A stretch of 64,000 bases of DNA. Origin: Methylovirgula sp. 4M-Z18 (GTDB lineage: Bacteria; Pseudomonadota; Alphaproteobacteria; Rhizobiales; Beijerinckiaceae). Of this stretch, positions 36,311-46,243 are shown in pieces; position 1 is the first letter of the stretch; every line of letters starts with the position of its first letter. The stretch is taken from assembly GCF_037890675.1 (NCBI RefSeq), contig NZ_CP149574.1, positions 4,779,267-4,843,266 on the forward strand, read 5' to 3'. A program made the translations under genes and the position numbers. The notes below the pieces were generated by a model, which did no database searches, was not told where the DNA came from, and worked only from the letters and a program-made list of their open reading frames with translations.

Positions 36311-37090
36311 ATGATCGTTCTTGGCCGTACTTTCCTCGCCGCCACGCTGGTCTTTCTCTATCTGCCGATCGCGGTGATGGTGGCGATGGCCTTCAACGCC
36401 TCGCCGCTCTACACGCTGCCGATCGAGCCGACCTTCCACTGGTTTGTGGTGCTCGCCGACAATGCAGCGCTTTTGTCGGCAACCTACAATAGCCTGATGA
36501 TCGCTCTGGCGACGTCGATCATCGCAACGGCGCTTGGCACGCTGGCCTCGCTCGCGCTCAACCGCCGGACTTTCAAAGGTCAGTCGCTGCTCAAAGTGCT
36601 GTTGCTGCCGCCCATTGCGATTCCGTGGTTGATCACCGGCACGGCCATGCTGGTCTTCTTCTTCTGGACCGGGATCGGCCGCGGCCTGCATGCCATGCTG
36701 ATCGGCCATGTTGCCTTGGCCATCCCCTACGTCGTTCTGATCGTGGGCACCGGCATGCAGACGCTGCAGGCGGACCTCGAGGAGGCGGCGATGAGTCTTG
36801 GATCGACGCCGGTCCATGCTTTTTTCGCGGTGACGATGCCTTTGCTCGCCCCGAGTATCATCGCGGCGCTGCTCTTCGCCTTCGCGGTTTCGCTCGACCA
36901 GTTCGTGGTTTCCTATTTCCTGGCGACGCCTGGCGTCTCGACTTTGCCCGTAGAGATCTACACCTCGATCCGCAAGGGCTTCACGCCGGAGATCAACGCG
37001 ATCTCCACCATCTTCCTCGGCGTCTCGGCTGTCCTCGTGCTGATCTTCGCCCAATTGTCCAATCTGGGAGGCAATCGTGATCGGCGTTGA
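36311..37090 (+). CDS. ABC transporter permease (PotC-like)
   Basis: 259 residues with about six helices and the coupling motif EEAAMSLGSTPVHAFFAVTMP. Nine bases after the first permease. Its end overlaps the ATPase gene by 14 bases, so all three components are likely made together. Confidence 0.9.
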   Translation: MIVLGRTFLAATLVFLYLPIAVMVAMAFNASPLYTLPIEPTFHWFVVLADNAALLSATYNSLMIALATSIIATALGTLASLALNRRTFKGQSLLKVLLLPPIAIPWLITGTAMLVFFFWTGIGRGLHAMLIGHVALAIPYVVLIVGTGMQTLQADLEEAAMSLGSTPVHAFFAVTMPLLAPSIIAALLFAFAVSLDQFVVSYFLATPGVSTLPVEIYTSIRKGFTPEINAISTIFLGVSAVLVLIFAQLSNLGGNRDRR

Positions 37091-38132
37091 AGTCGCTTCA
37101 ATCAGCAAGGATTACGGATCCTTGCGTGTGCTGGACGGGGTGAGTACCGCCTTCAAGGCCGGCGAATTCACCAGCCTGCTCGGTCCGTCCGGATCGGGCA
37201 AGACGACTTTGCTGCGCATCATCGGCGGCTTTGTCACGCCCGACGAAGGACAGATACGCTTTGGCGGCGAAGACGTCACGCAAGTTGCGCTCTGGCAGCG
37301 CAAGGTCGGCATGGTGTTCCAATCCTATGCGTTGTTCCCGCATATGAGCGTGTACGATAACGTCATCTTCGGGCTCAATCGCCAAGGCATTCGTGGCAAG
37401 GCGGCGCGCAGCGAAGTGGCGCGGGTCTTGGAGATGGTCCACCTCACGGGGTTCGAGCAACGCAAGCCCAAACAACTCTCGGGCGGCCAACAGCAGCGTG
37501 TGGCTCTGGCGCGGGCCATCGTGACCAAGCCGCGCGTCCTTCTGCTGGACGAGCCTCTCTCGGCGCTCGACCGGCGTCTGCGCCAGGACATGCAGATCGA
37601 GCTGCGCCGTATCCAGCGCGAGAGCGGACTGACGACAATCTTCGTCACGCACGATCAAGAGGAGGCGCTTACCCTCTCCGACACAGTGGCCATTCTCGAT
37701 GGGGGGCGCATCGTGCAGGAAGGCGCGCCGCTCGACATCTATGAACGCCCGCGGACCCGTTTCGCCGCGTCCTTCCTCGGGGATGCCAATTTCTTCGAGG
37801 GCACGGTGACGGGCGAGGGAATCGCAATCGCCGACGGCATATTGCGCACGGCTGACGCGCTTCCCACCGCGGGGACCAACGTCACCTTGGCGGTGCGCCC
37901 CGAGAAGATGCGCATCGTGGTGCCGGGAGAAACGAACGACGGAGAGAACACCTGTGCGGCGCGCGTGCGCGAAATCATCTATGCCGGCGCCGTGTCGACT
38001 TTCATTGCCGAGGGGCCGGGCGGCGGCGAGATCAAAATCCTGTCGCAGAATCGGGAGGTTTCGGCCATCGCGCCGGGACAGACAATCACGTTGGCCTGGT
38101 CGCCCGCCAATACCGTTCCGCTTGTCGCCTGA
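37077..38132 (+). CDS. ABC transporter ATPase (PotA-like)
   Basis: 351 residues. Walker [13 protein letters not shown], signature [14 protein letters not shown], Walker [14 protein letters not shown]-loop [10 protein letters not shown], and a C-terminal TOBE domain ([12 protein letters not shown] ... VRPEKMRIV). It powers the importer. GTG start at 37077 with GGGAGG six bases before, inside the end of the permease gene. Confidence 0.93.
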   Translation: MIGVEVASISKDYGSLRVLDGVSTAFKAGEFTSLLGPSGSGKTTLLRIIGGFVTPDEGQIRFGGEDVTQVALWQRKVGMVFQSYALFPHMSVYDNVIFGLNRQGIRGKAARSEVARVLEMVHLTGFEQRKPKQLSGGQQQRVALARAIVTKPRVLLLDEPLSALDRRLRQDMQIELRRIQRESGLTTIFVTHDQEEALTLSDTVAILDGGRIVQEGAPLDIYERPRTRFAASFLGDANFFEGTVTGEGIAIADGILRTADALPTAGTNVTLAVRPEKMRIVVPGETNDGENTCAARVREIIYAGAVSTFIAEGPGGGEIKILSQNREVSAIAPGQTITLAWSPANTVPLVA

Positions 38133-38133
38133 C

Positions 38134-40395
38134 ATGCTGAAAAGCGTCAACATTCCGCTCGAGCGCGCCTGGAACACGTGGTCCCATCGGCCGGCCGAAA
38201 TGGTGTTTCTGCCGCTCGGCCTGCGACTGACGCCTATGGCTTTCGCCGCGAGCACGGGCAAGGCCTGTCTGTTCGAGCCGGGAGACGGCGTCAGGCTCGG
38301 GCGCCATGCGCTCGATGCCTCGCTGGTCGAGCTGCAGCTTGCCCATGCCGGCACAAGTCTCGACTGGCGCACCACCAAATCCGACCCCTACTGCATTTCC
38401 GGGAGCTGGCGCACGGTTGCGGCGGGCGAATGGGGACTGCGGTTTTGGATCAATCTGTGCTTTTCGGCTGAGGGCGGCGAGGTGGTTCGCTTCGATGAGG
38501 CCCAGGGTGCCGCTGTCCTTCGCGTCGGCCATCGCTTTGCCGCCCTCGTGAGCGAGGCACCGCCCGTCCAGGTCACGGGACATGTCTCGCTCGCCGCAGC
38601 GGCACAAGATTACGAAACCCACGGCTACTTCTATACCGGCTCCCGCGCCCAGGCCGCGCCGGTTCTCGCGCTGCGGTTCAACCTCGAGATGATGCGCGAC
38701 AATCGGTTTGCTGTTGCCATCGCAGACCGTGAAGATCTTGCGATTGCCAAGGCCAAAACACTGCTGGTGGAACACGACAACGTGCCGCCTCCGGCTGAGG
38801 ACGGCCCCGCTGTCGCGCGGGAGGCGCTGCGCGATGTCATCGCCTGGAACACGGTGTGGGACGGGATCAATCAGCGACCCTATACCGCTATCAGCCGCAA
38901 TTGGGATCTCGGCAAATTCGGCGGCTTCGGGGTTTGGCTGAACGATCAGCTCTATGCGGCCCTGCTGGCGGGGGAGTTCGATGCCGGCCTCGCGGGGGAG
39001 AATCTCGCTGCCGTGTTCTCCGGGGCGACGCCGCAGGGCAATCTGGCTTGCCTGCTCACCGCGAACGACGCTTGGGTGGATCGCAGCCAGAGCCCGATCG
39101 GTGGTTTCGTGGTCTGGCAACTTTATCTGCGCCACGGCGCCCGAGCCCTGCTCGAGAATGCCTATGCGCCATTGGCGCGCAACCACGAATGGTGGTGGCG
39201 GGAGCGCGATCCGGAGCAAAGCGGCCTTGCCTCGTTCGGCACTTCGGACGTGGGCGACGGGCTCTACAAGGGCACGTCCTTCGGCGCGCGCAATGAATCG
39301 GCGATGGACAATTCGCCTATTCATGACGAGGCCCGGTACGATCCGCAAACGCGCACGCTCGACGCGTGGGATGTCGGCCTGAACAGCCTGTTGGCCCTCG
39401 ACGCCGAAATGCTCGCTCTGATCGCTGCGGAACTGGGACGCAGCGGCGAAGCCGCCGCCTTTGCCACCCGCGCCGAGGCGACCAGAACGCGCATCCGCGA
39501 ACTTTTGTGGGACGACACACGCGGGATCTTCGCGAACCGGCTGCGGGGCGGGGGCTTTGTGAAGAGTCTCGCCCCGACCAGCTTCTACCCGCTGCTGGCG
39601 GGGGCGGCAAGCGCGGAGCAGGCTGACCGATTGTGCAATCATCTTGACGATCCGGCCGGTTTCGGCGGGGATCCCGTTCTTCCCGGCGTGTGCCGCAACG
39701 ATCCCGCCTTCGGCGACAATTCCTATTGGCGCGGGCGGATCTGGCCGCCCTTCAATTTCCTCACCTATCACGGGCTGCGCCGGTACGGGCTGGACGACCG
39801 GGCCGCGACGCTGGCGAAGCGCAGTTTCGAGCTGTTCCGATCGGTGTGGCAAAGCCGCCGGATCTGTCCCGAAAATTACAATGCCGAGACCGGCGAGCCG
39901 TTGGATCAGCCTGATACCGAGCGCTTCTACACATGGGGCGCTTTAATGGCCAAGCTTGGTGTCGCCTCCATATACGATGTCACGCCATGGCACGGCTGGC
40001 AGATTGCCAATCCCGGCAACCTGACCGAACTCGGCCCCTTCGCGAGTCCTCTTGGCCAAGTGCGCCTCGTGGGTGGGGAGGGCGCATGGAGCCTGGTCCA
40101 GGGAGCACAAACATTGTTGCAAACGGACGTCGATGGCCGGATATCACATCTCACCATTGCGCCCGGTGCGATATCGCTACTACTCCCACCCCTGACGCGC
40201 GAAAGCTTCCTTCGTTTCCCGCAGCTTAGCAACGCCGTGAACCCCAGGGTAACCGTTGACGGAGAGGCCGTGACGCCATTGGAAGAGCATGGGCTATTGA
40301 TTCCCCTCGCGGTCAGGTCGCGCGCTGCAGTTTTGACCCTGCATTGGATGCCAATCCGCCCTTCATCGTGTCCGGTGCTGCCAGATATCGAATAG
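38134..40395 (+). CDS. MGH1-like/GH63-type glycoside hydrolase
   Basis: 753 residues. The (alpha/alpha)6 barrel motifs are present: AISRNWDLGKFGGFGVWLND, then ESAMDNSPIHDEA, whose Asp is the family's acid, then DNSYWRGRIWPPFNFLTYHG and PENYNAETGE with the likely base Glu. The first ~240 residues form a beta-rich N-domain. Relatives include mannosylglycerate hydrolase and GH63 glucosidases. No signal peptide, so it acts on an imported glycoside in the cytoplasm. Starts one base after the ATPase stop; its end overlaps the opposite-strand membrane gene by 33 bases. Confidence 0.82.
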   Translation: MLKSVNIPLERAWNTWSHRPAEMVFLPLGLRLTPMAFAASTGKACLFEPGDGVRLGRHALDASLVELQLAHAGTSLDWRTTKSDPYCISGSWRTVAAGEWGLRFWINLCFSAEGGEVVRFDEAQGAAVLRVGHRFAALVSEAPPVQVTGHVSLAAAAQDYETHGYFYTGSRAQAAPVLALRFNLEMMRDNRFAVAIADREDLAIAKAKTLLVEHDNVPPPAEDGPAVAREALRDVIAWNTVWDGINQRPYTAISRNWDLGKFGGFGVWLNDQLYAALLAGEFDAGLAGENLAAVFSGATPQGNLACLLTANDAWVDRSQSPIGGFVVWQLYLRHGARALLENAYAPLARNHEWWWRERDPEQSGLASFGTSDVGDGLYKGTSFGARNESAMDNSPIHDEARYDPQTRTLDAWDVGLNSLLALDAEMLALIAAELGRSGEAAAFATRAEATRTRIRELLWDDTRGIFANRLRGGGFVKSLAPTSFYPLLAGAASAEQADRLCNHLDDPAGFGGDPVLPGVCRNDPAFGDNSYWRGRIWPPFNFLTYHGLRRYGLDDRAATLAKRSFELFRSVWQSRRICPENYNAETGEPLDQPDTERFYTWGALMAKLGVASIYDVTPWHGWQIANPGNLTELGPFASPLGQVRLVGGEGAWSLVQGAQTLLQTDVDGRISHLTIAPGAISLLLPPLTRESFLRFPQLSNAVNPRVTVDGEAVTPLEEHGLLIPLAVRSRAAVLTLHWMPIRPSSCPVLPDIE

Positions 40396-41856
40396 CGGCC
40401 CTTGCTTGATGGGCTGCATCGTCAAGAGTTCGGCGTGTAGGCGCGGATCGATCGATTCGACGATGTCGTTGTGAGCCGTCACGACAATATCGGTGGCGCG
40501 CATTTGCGCCAGAATCCTGTCCTTGTCTGAAGGGAGCTGCTGGCCGACCTCCAAAAACCAGATCTGAGGGCTTTGGATCGTGGGAAAGTAATGGTGAATC
40601 CCGGTGCCGTAGGTCAGCATCAACAACGGATGGGCCGCCGACAGGGCAACGATCGCCTTCCACTCGTCTTGCATTTGCCGCGTCGAATAGAGACCCGCCA
40701 TGTCGGGCGAGGCGGTTTGATCGCGCCAGGCGCGCCAGGTATCGCGGACCTGCTCGCCGCTGCCGGTGACCGCGAGGATGACGAACACGGCGAGCAGCAC
40801 TTTGCGCAGGTGCGTGCCGGCCAGGGAGCCGAGGCCGATGAGCACGCCGCCGGCCAGCAGCGGGTCGTAGATCACGTGCTGCTGCGTGGAGCCGGGCGCG
40901 ACGAAGACGAACAGCACATGCAGCGCGGCGAAGAGCATGACGACGCAGCCGACGCTGTCGAAGCTGCGGGCGCGCAGCATGCGGATGCCGCTATAGGCGG
41001 CGAGCGCGAGAAGCAAGGCTGAACTGAGGATCCACCAGCCCGACCGCGTGAAGAGATATTTGGTCAGCCCCAGGCCTCCGGGGCTGAGAAATTCGACGAT
41101 GTTGGACATCCCGTATCCTTTGGCGGCGTAGAACTTCGCCCCCTGGAATGGCAGGGCGGTCGCCGCCGCCGATTGCCAGCCAAACGTCAGAACCATCACG
41201 ACGCCGATGACGAGATAGCTCACCGCTCCCGGCGCCAGCGCCTTGGCCAGGGCTCCGACCGAACGTTCGCTGCCTGCCGCCCACCTGGTCACAATCAGAA
41301 TGGTCACCATCCCTGCAAGCGCCAGCGGCAAGGATGGTACGCTCCAGCACCCCACCGCGCAGGCAGCGAGCGCCAGATCGAGCCGATCCTCCATGACAAG
41401 GGCGAGGGCGGTCAGCGTCGACAGGAGGGCAAGCGTATAGGGAAAGTTCGGGTTCACCCACAGCAGCATGGGCGTCACGCACACAATGGCCACGAGCCAG
41501 GTCGTCGATCTCGGTAGCGGCCGCAGCAGGACCGCCCAGATCAGTGCCATCGCCACCATGGCGATGACAGTGCATGCGATCATGGGCAAGTAGCCGCGCC
41601 CGAACGCGAAGACCAGATGCTGGAGTGCGAGCGGCAGCAGGCCATAGGAATAAAATGTATCCACCCCCGGGCGAAGGCCGCTGCTCCACAGATAGTCTAC
41701 GTTCAGGAGGCTGCCGCGGTCGTAGAGGACCCACAGGTCAAACGCAAACAGGATCGGCCACGACGCCATGGTGAGGAGGACGAAAAGCGTCAGTAAAAAG
41801 GGGAATAGGGGCCAATAGGAGCGAGCCTCAGCATTCGTCCGAAAGTGCATTGTCAC
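40363..41856 (-). CDS. polytopic membrane protein, GT-C-like topology
   Basis: 497 residues with roughly 11-12 hydrophobic helices (first PLFPFLLTLFVLLTMASWPI) and a soluble C-terminal part of about 110 residues. An Asp/Tyr-rich loop after the first helices (LWVLYDRG...VDTFYSYG) recalls GT-C glycosyltransferases or O-antigen ligase-like proteins, but no family was recognised with confidence. The C-terminus (LTYGTGIHHYFPTI) resembles the lumenal parts of such enzymes. The neighbouring glycan genes support a cell-surface role; this is inference. Confidence 0.65.
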   Translation of the reverse strand: MTMHFRTNAEARSYWPLFPFLLTLFVLLTMASWPILFAFDLWVLYDRGSLLNVDYLWSSGLRPGVDTFYSYGLLPLALQHLVFAFGRGYLPMIACTVIAMVAMALIWAVLLRPLPRSTTWLVAIVCVTPMLLWVNPNFPYTLALLSTLTALALVMEDRLDLALAACAVGCWSVPSLPLALAGMVTILIVTRWAAGSERSVGALAKALAPGAVSYLVIGVVMVLTFGWQSAAATALPFQGAKFYAAKGYGMSNIVEFLSPGGLGLTKYLFTRSGWWILSSALLLALAAYSGIRMLRARSFDSVGCVVMLFAALHVLFVFVAPGSTQQHVIYDPLLAGGVLIGLGSLAGTHLRKVLLAVFVILAVTGSGEQVRDTWRAWRDQTASPDMAGLYSTRQMQDEWKAIVALSAAHPLLMLTYGTGIHHYFPTIQSPQIWFLEVGQQLPSDKDRILAQMRATDIVVTAHNDIVESIDPRLHAELLTMQPIKQGPLFDIWQHRTR

Positions 41857-42401
41857 ACACCTTGCCCATTGAGCGCCCCGCCGCCAAGTCCAAACGACGT
41901 TTTCCCATTCTGAACCATAGGCGTCTTAAACTAGACCATGCGTCCGACGTATGCGCAAGTAACAGGCGCATTTGCGGCCGCTACTCTTAAGGTGTAGCCA
42001 GCGTCGATTACTATTAGGGGGCTTTCACGAAGATATAAATGGGACCGTCACGTTGACGAGTTGTCGATGATTTTGGGCCAAAAGGCGACGATGAGCCGGA
42101 CGTCAAATTCCCGTTATCGGTGTCATCGCTTTCCCGCTGAGGTCATCGATCCTATCCCATTCCTTAAGTCGACGCTTCGCGCCGCACGCCGCAGAATCCT
42201 GGAAAATTTAAAACACTCAAGTCGTTTTAGCCGATTGCGAATTCGACCATCTCCTGTGCAGCCCGCCGTCTCCTGCCGACACAAGGCGCATTCATCAACA
42301 CGCGACCTATCCGAAGGAAGGAATGCTACGTCTATAAGATTAAGGCCCGTCGGCTTTTTTTTAACTGCATCGATATGTGTCGATATGTAAGCTTACCGGC
42401 C
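41857..42401. other. 545-base region, no gene recognised
   Basis: Divergent space between the membrane protein and the TIGR04325 gene. A 109-codon frame (42061-42390, plus) was examined and rejected: no homology recognised and no ribosome site. AT-richer than the genes at either side. Confidence 0.4.
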
Positions 42402-43299
42402 ATGAATAACGCTAGCTCTTCTTTCGCAGCTGGCTATCGGCCGCCTTCAGGTGTTTCCTTTACGAGCATCAGGCTGGCCCAAATCAGGGCCTGCGCCCGA
42501 CTCGCTATTGCGTTAGGGCGCTTGGGTCCTGGCCGGACTGCCTTCCGAGCGCTGCGCCGGTTGCCCGGCGGAGCGGCGTTACTCAACACTATGCTGGGCT
42601 ATCGGCGCGTATATCCCACACTGGACCGGGCGCAGAGCGCAGTGGCGCCCTACGCCAATCTCGGCCATCAGCATCCTGCCAACATAGCCGAGCATTTCGA
42701 TCTGAACATTACGGCGCGCCCGAGCGACTACGCTGCACTGTTCTATGTTGCTCGGCTCGTGCCGGATCTAAAAGCCATTTTCGATGTGGGCGGCAGTGCC
42801 GGTAATCTTTTTTATTGTTACCAGTCCTATCTCGACTTTCGGCCCGATCTCGTCTGGACCGTCTATGATCTACCGGAACCGATCGCTCTGGGGCGCGCTC
42901 TGGCTGCAGAGCGGGGAGAAAACCGGCTTGTCTTTACTGATGATTGGCAGATGGCGAGCGGCTGCGACCTTATGTTGATTTCCGGTTCGCTGCATTATTT
43001 CGAAGAGCCACTTGCAAGCCGTCTCCTGCGCCTGCCGACGAAGCCGCGCTATATCCTGATCAACCGCACCCCCGCTGACATTTCGGCCAACAATGGGAAC
43101 CGCGCAGGACGCTGGAGACTTCCAAGTCGCTTGCCTGTTGCTCAATCGCGACACGCTGATTAAGGAACTTACAGATATCGGTTACGAACTCCTCGATTAC
43201 TGGTGCTGCGTCGAACTTACCTTATCCGTTCCTGCCAACCCGGATTATGATGTCGGTCCCTATTCCGGCATGTGGCTTCGGCTGTGTCCAATGGGGTAG
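42402..43299 (+). pseudogene. TIGR04325-family methyltransferase, frameshifted
   Basis: A SAM-methyltransferase-like protein of surface-polysaccharide clusters. Frame 1 (from ATG 42402) contains AIFDVGGSAGNLFYCYQSYL, then VWTVYDLPEPIALGRALA and LMLISGSLHYFEEPL, and reads to INRTP. The family then continues in the next frame: PLTFRPTMGTAQDAGDFQVA, LIKELTDIGYELLDYW and YSGMWLRL, ending at 43299. The switch falls at a run of five C (43069-43073); one C fewer restores a single frame of about 298 codons. It is either a true inactivating insertion, a phase-variable tract or a sequence error. Confidence 0.75.
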
Positions 43300-43455
43300 C
43301 GACATGATTCCGCTGCAAATATTTTGTGGGTGATCTTTTGTCGAGTTGTTCGACTCAGTCCGGCCACCATCGTCCCCGATAACCGCGGCAGACAGCCCAT
43401 CAAATCTTGCGGCATCCAACCGTGACGCACATTTCCATCGCACCGGGAGTCGAAC

Positions 43456-44442
43456 ATGCTGCGGCCAGCGAATGTTATTGTAAGCATCCTCTTCGTGGCT
43501 GCGATGGCCTGTATTTGGCTCGGTATCACACGACTCCGCGCGATCAGACCGACTGGGGCGTTCGACGTCAAAGTGGCCGAACAGCAATCGTTATCTCCGG
43601 CCGGCCAGTCAACGGCCTTGATCACGCTGTTTTCTCCAGTCGCGCCCCAAGGCAGCAAATTTCCGGTTCTCGTTTATTTCAGCGATTGGGACGGCACTCG
43701 AATCCAAAATCGCCGCCTGCTCGAGGACCTTGCCAGCCATGGTTTCGTGGTCGTCGCGGTGACCTATCCAAGTGCAGGCCCCGGAATGGATTTTTCCTCG
43801 CAGACGGCGTTCGACACGACACTGCGCAACGCCAATGAGCGTGTGCAGCAGCGTGTGCAGGATGCCGAGCGCGTGCTCGACTGGCTCGGCTCTTCGAATC
43901 TTTCCGGTATTGCCGACACCTCCCGTGCTGGAATTCTCGGTTATTCGTTCGGCGGCGCTGTCGCGGCAGATGCTTGTGTCACCTATCCACATTATAAAGC
44001 CGCGCTGAATATTGATGGCTGGCGTTTTGGCGAGGCCCTAAAAAGCGCCGTGTCCTGTCCCTACATGCTGATCACGGATGACGCGCCGGTCCCGGTCGAG
44101 GCTGATCTGACGGCGAAAGATCCCGTACAACGTTACTCATCTATTTTGGACTCGATGGACAATCAGAGAGAAATGGCCGATCACAACCGCCCCGACACGT
44201 ACTGGGTCGTGGTCAACGGTGTTGATCACGCGGGATTTACGGAGCCGGAAAGTGGACTGCCCTCCCTGCTTCCCAGCCTTGGCGACAAAGAGCCATTTCC
44301 ACGCAATCTCGAAATTCTGAGGACCTACACGTTGATTTTTTTTTCAAAATACCTGCTAGGGTCCAACCAGCAATTGTCGCAAGGACAGGACAAGGACTTT
44401 TCTAATGTCCAAGTGCTGATGCATCAGACATCAGGACACTGA
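43456..44442 (+). CDS. membrane-anchored alpha/beta hydrolase
   Basis: 328 residues. An N-terminal helix (ANVIVSILFVAAMACIWLGI) anchors or exports it; then a dienelactone/PAF-acetylhydrolase-like fold with the nucleophile elbow LGYSFGG (Ser164) and a late His in NGVDHAGF (His258). It likely hydrolyses an ester in the periplasm, perhaps on a surface glycan or lipid given the neighbours, but the substrate is not known. 156 bases after the methyltransferase. Confidence 0.82.
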   Translation: MLRPANVIVSILFVAAMACIWLGITRLRAIRPTGAFDVKVAEQQSLSPAGQSTALITLFSPVAPQGSKFPVLVYFSDWDGTRIQNRRLLEDLASHGFVVVAVTYPSAGPGMDFSSQTAFDTTLRNANERVQQRVQDAERVLDWLGSSNLSGIADTSRAGILGYSFGGAVAADACVTYPHYKAALNIDGWRFGEALKSAVSCPYMLITDDAPVPVEADLTAKDPVQRYSSILDSMDNQREMADHNRPDTYWVVVNGVDHAGFTEPESGLPSLLPSLGDKEPFPRNLEILRTYTLIFFSKYLLGSNQQLSQGQDKDFSNVQVLMHQTSGH

Positions 44443-44698
44443 TCTGGCGGCAGGACAAGGTGATCTGCCCTTGGAAAATCGGATTTACTGTAGAAATTTA
44501 GACTCGATCTGAAAGGCTGTGCCTGAGAGCGGGAATACAAAACGCGGCGCGACCAATACCCTCCGTTTGGAGCGGCTTAGTACCAAAAGATGACGCGTTT
44601 CGTGTGGGTTTGATCTCGCGAACATCTGACCATGCTGATAATTGATTCATACTCACATCGGGCACGTTCCTCGACGCCAGATTTTGAGGAGGCATGTC

Positions 44699-45709
44699 AT
44701 GCAAAAGCACGTTGACCCGGCAAAGGGCTTTGCCCCGGACAATGCCCCCCTGCTTCAGGTTTCGGCGGAGGATTTCCGCGCCAATTTCAATAAGCGTTCG
44801 TTCGAATTCCGTCATCGCTTGCAAGACACCAAACTTTTCGAGATCGACCAACTGATCGAACTGGCGGACAAAATTCTCGCGGCCGGTGCGACCGACCGGT
44901 TCGCCGCCGTCAATTATCGGCAGGCCAATGTTGGCACGAAAATCGGCACGACGCCCAATCTGGGATTGCGCGAGACCGTCTCCAAGCTTGATCAGGCGGG
45001 TTCGTGGGTGAAGCTTTCGCGCGTTCAGGATTTTGACCCCAAGTATACGGCCGTGTTCGATCAACTTCTCTTCGAAATGGAGGGGCTTCTCAACCAGCCG
45101 CTTCGGCGCGAAATCACCTGGTCCACCGTGACGATATTCCTGGCGTCCCCCAAAATCGCGACGCCCTTCCACATCGATCACGAATCGAATTTCCTTTTCC
45201 AGCTTCAGGGCGATAAGGACGTATGCTTGTTCGACCCCAACGACCGCGAGCTTGTCAACGATAAGGAAGTCGAGGCATTCTATCTCGGCAATGCGGGGGC
45301 AGCGACATACAAGGAACATTTGCAGGCGCGCGGGACGGTGTACAGACTGACCCCGGGCGACGTCGTCCATCATCCGCCGCTCGCGCCGCATTGGGTGAAA
45401 AATGGCGACAATATCTCCGTGAGCGTCAGTGTTGCTTTTGGCACGAAGCCTCTCGAGCGTGTCGCGCGCATCTACCAAGCCAATTCGCTGCTGCGGACTT
45501 TTGGTCTGGCGCCCGTGTCGCCAGGACTTTCACCGACAAAGGACAAGATCAAAGCGGCCTTTGTGTCACGTTTCGAAAACCGCAATCCGCGCAGTTACGC
45601 CGATCTCATGTTCACACCAGTAAACCGGTTACGTAAGCCAATTGAGCTCGCAAAGCGCGTGATCCGCCGGTCGGCCCAGGGGCGAGGCTCGATTAAGACC
45701 ACCGTATAA
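44699..45709 (+). CDS. cupin-like (JmjC/Cupin_8-type) oxygenase
   Basis: 336 residues. The Fe(II)/2-oxoglutarate triad is visible: HID (His158, Asp160) in ATPFHIDHESNFLFQLQG, and His231 in PPLAPHWVKNG. Family members hydroxylate proteins, tRNA or small molecules. The start at 44699 follows GAGGAGG six bases upstream; a longer frame from 44642 has no such site. It lies in the group of surface-glycan genes but its target cannot be told. Confidence 0.82.
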   Translation: MQKHVDPAKGFAPDNAPLLQVSAEDFRANFNKRSFEFRHRLQDTKLFEIDQLIELADKILAAGATDRFAAVNYRQANVGTKIGTTPNLGLRETVSKLDQAGSWVKLSRVQDFDPKYTAVFDQLLFEMEGLLNQPLRREITWSTVTIFLASPKIATPFHIDHESNFLFQLQGDKDVCLFDPNDRELVNDKEVEAFYLGNAGAATYKEHLQARGTVYRLTPGDVVHHPPLAPHWVKNGDNISVSVSVAFGTKPLERVARIYQANSLLRTFGLAPVSPGLSPTKDKIKAAFVSRFENRNPRSYADLMFTPVNRLRKPIELAKRVIRRSAQGRGSIKTTV

Positions 45710-45905
45710 TGATTGCTGCGATTGCGACGACGGCTGGGAGGCTTTTCGGAAATTGACGTTGAGGTATTCCCCCGCACCGAATTTTGCGATTCACACTTTG
45801 GATGTGGACCAATAAGCCGCTCTGGACCGCCCGTTCGTACCAAGAGGCGGTAAAGACCTGACCCATTTCAGCATCTCGCTGCAATTGCAGGCATTTTGAG
45901 GGATC

Positions 45906-45995
45906 TGGCGGAGAGGGAGGGATTCGAACCCCCGATACAGTTGCCCGTATGCCGCATTTCGAGTGCGGTGCTTTCAACCACTCAGCCACCTCTCC
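45906..45995 (-). tRNA. tRNA-Ser (CGA)
   Basis: Read leftward: acceptor GGAGAGG pairs with CCTCTCC, a long variable arm of the serine type, T-loop GGTTCGAATCC, and an encoded CCA. Anticodon CGA at 45959-45961 in a CTCGAAA loop. Length 90 with CCA. Confidence 0.97.
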
Positions 45996-46135
45996 TAAAG
46001 GGGTCTTGGACGGTGCCAAGATCGTGGTCGGCGCGCCGAATATCATGGCTGGCGTGGCGACACAAGCGTCAGGTGCGCGAATGTCACCCAATTCGACAGG
46101 ATTGTGACGGCGCCATGCCGCGGCGGCCTTATACA

Positions 46136-46158
46136 AACGGTCACAAAGGGTGACCGTT
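46136..46158 (-). terminator. hairpin downstream of wzt
   Basis: AACGGTCAC (46136-46144) and GTGACCGTT (46150-46158) form a perfect 9-base stem with a five-base loop. It lies 85 bases after the wzt stop on that strand and is followed by only a short T stretch, so it may be a weak terminator. Confidence 0.5.
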
Positions 46159-46243
46159 GGTTCCTTGCGTCGTTTTTCGCCCTCTCACGGCGAAAGCGAA
46201 AAATGAACAGCAGTCCAAAGCGCGCTCTTTGCGACCTTTGGTA

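Noticed and set aside
35681..37108. 475-codon open frame antisense to the ABC permeases
   Set aside because: Highly charged, low-complexity product opposite two clear membrane proteins.
42061..42390. 109-codon frame before the TIGR04325 gene
   Set aside because: No ribosome site and no family; composition like non-coding sequence.
44498..45478. 326-codon open frame antisense to the cupin-like gene
   Set aside because: The plus strand has a perfect ribosome site and HxD/H motif; the minus product shows no family.
41857..45995. Integrated island with att sites at tRNA-Ser
   Set aside because: No partial copy of the tRNA 3' end and no integrase were found in the window.
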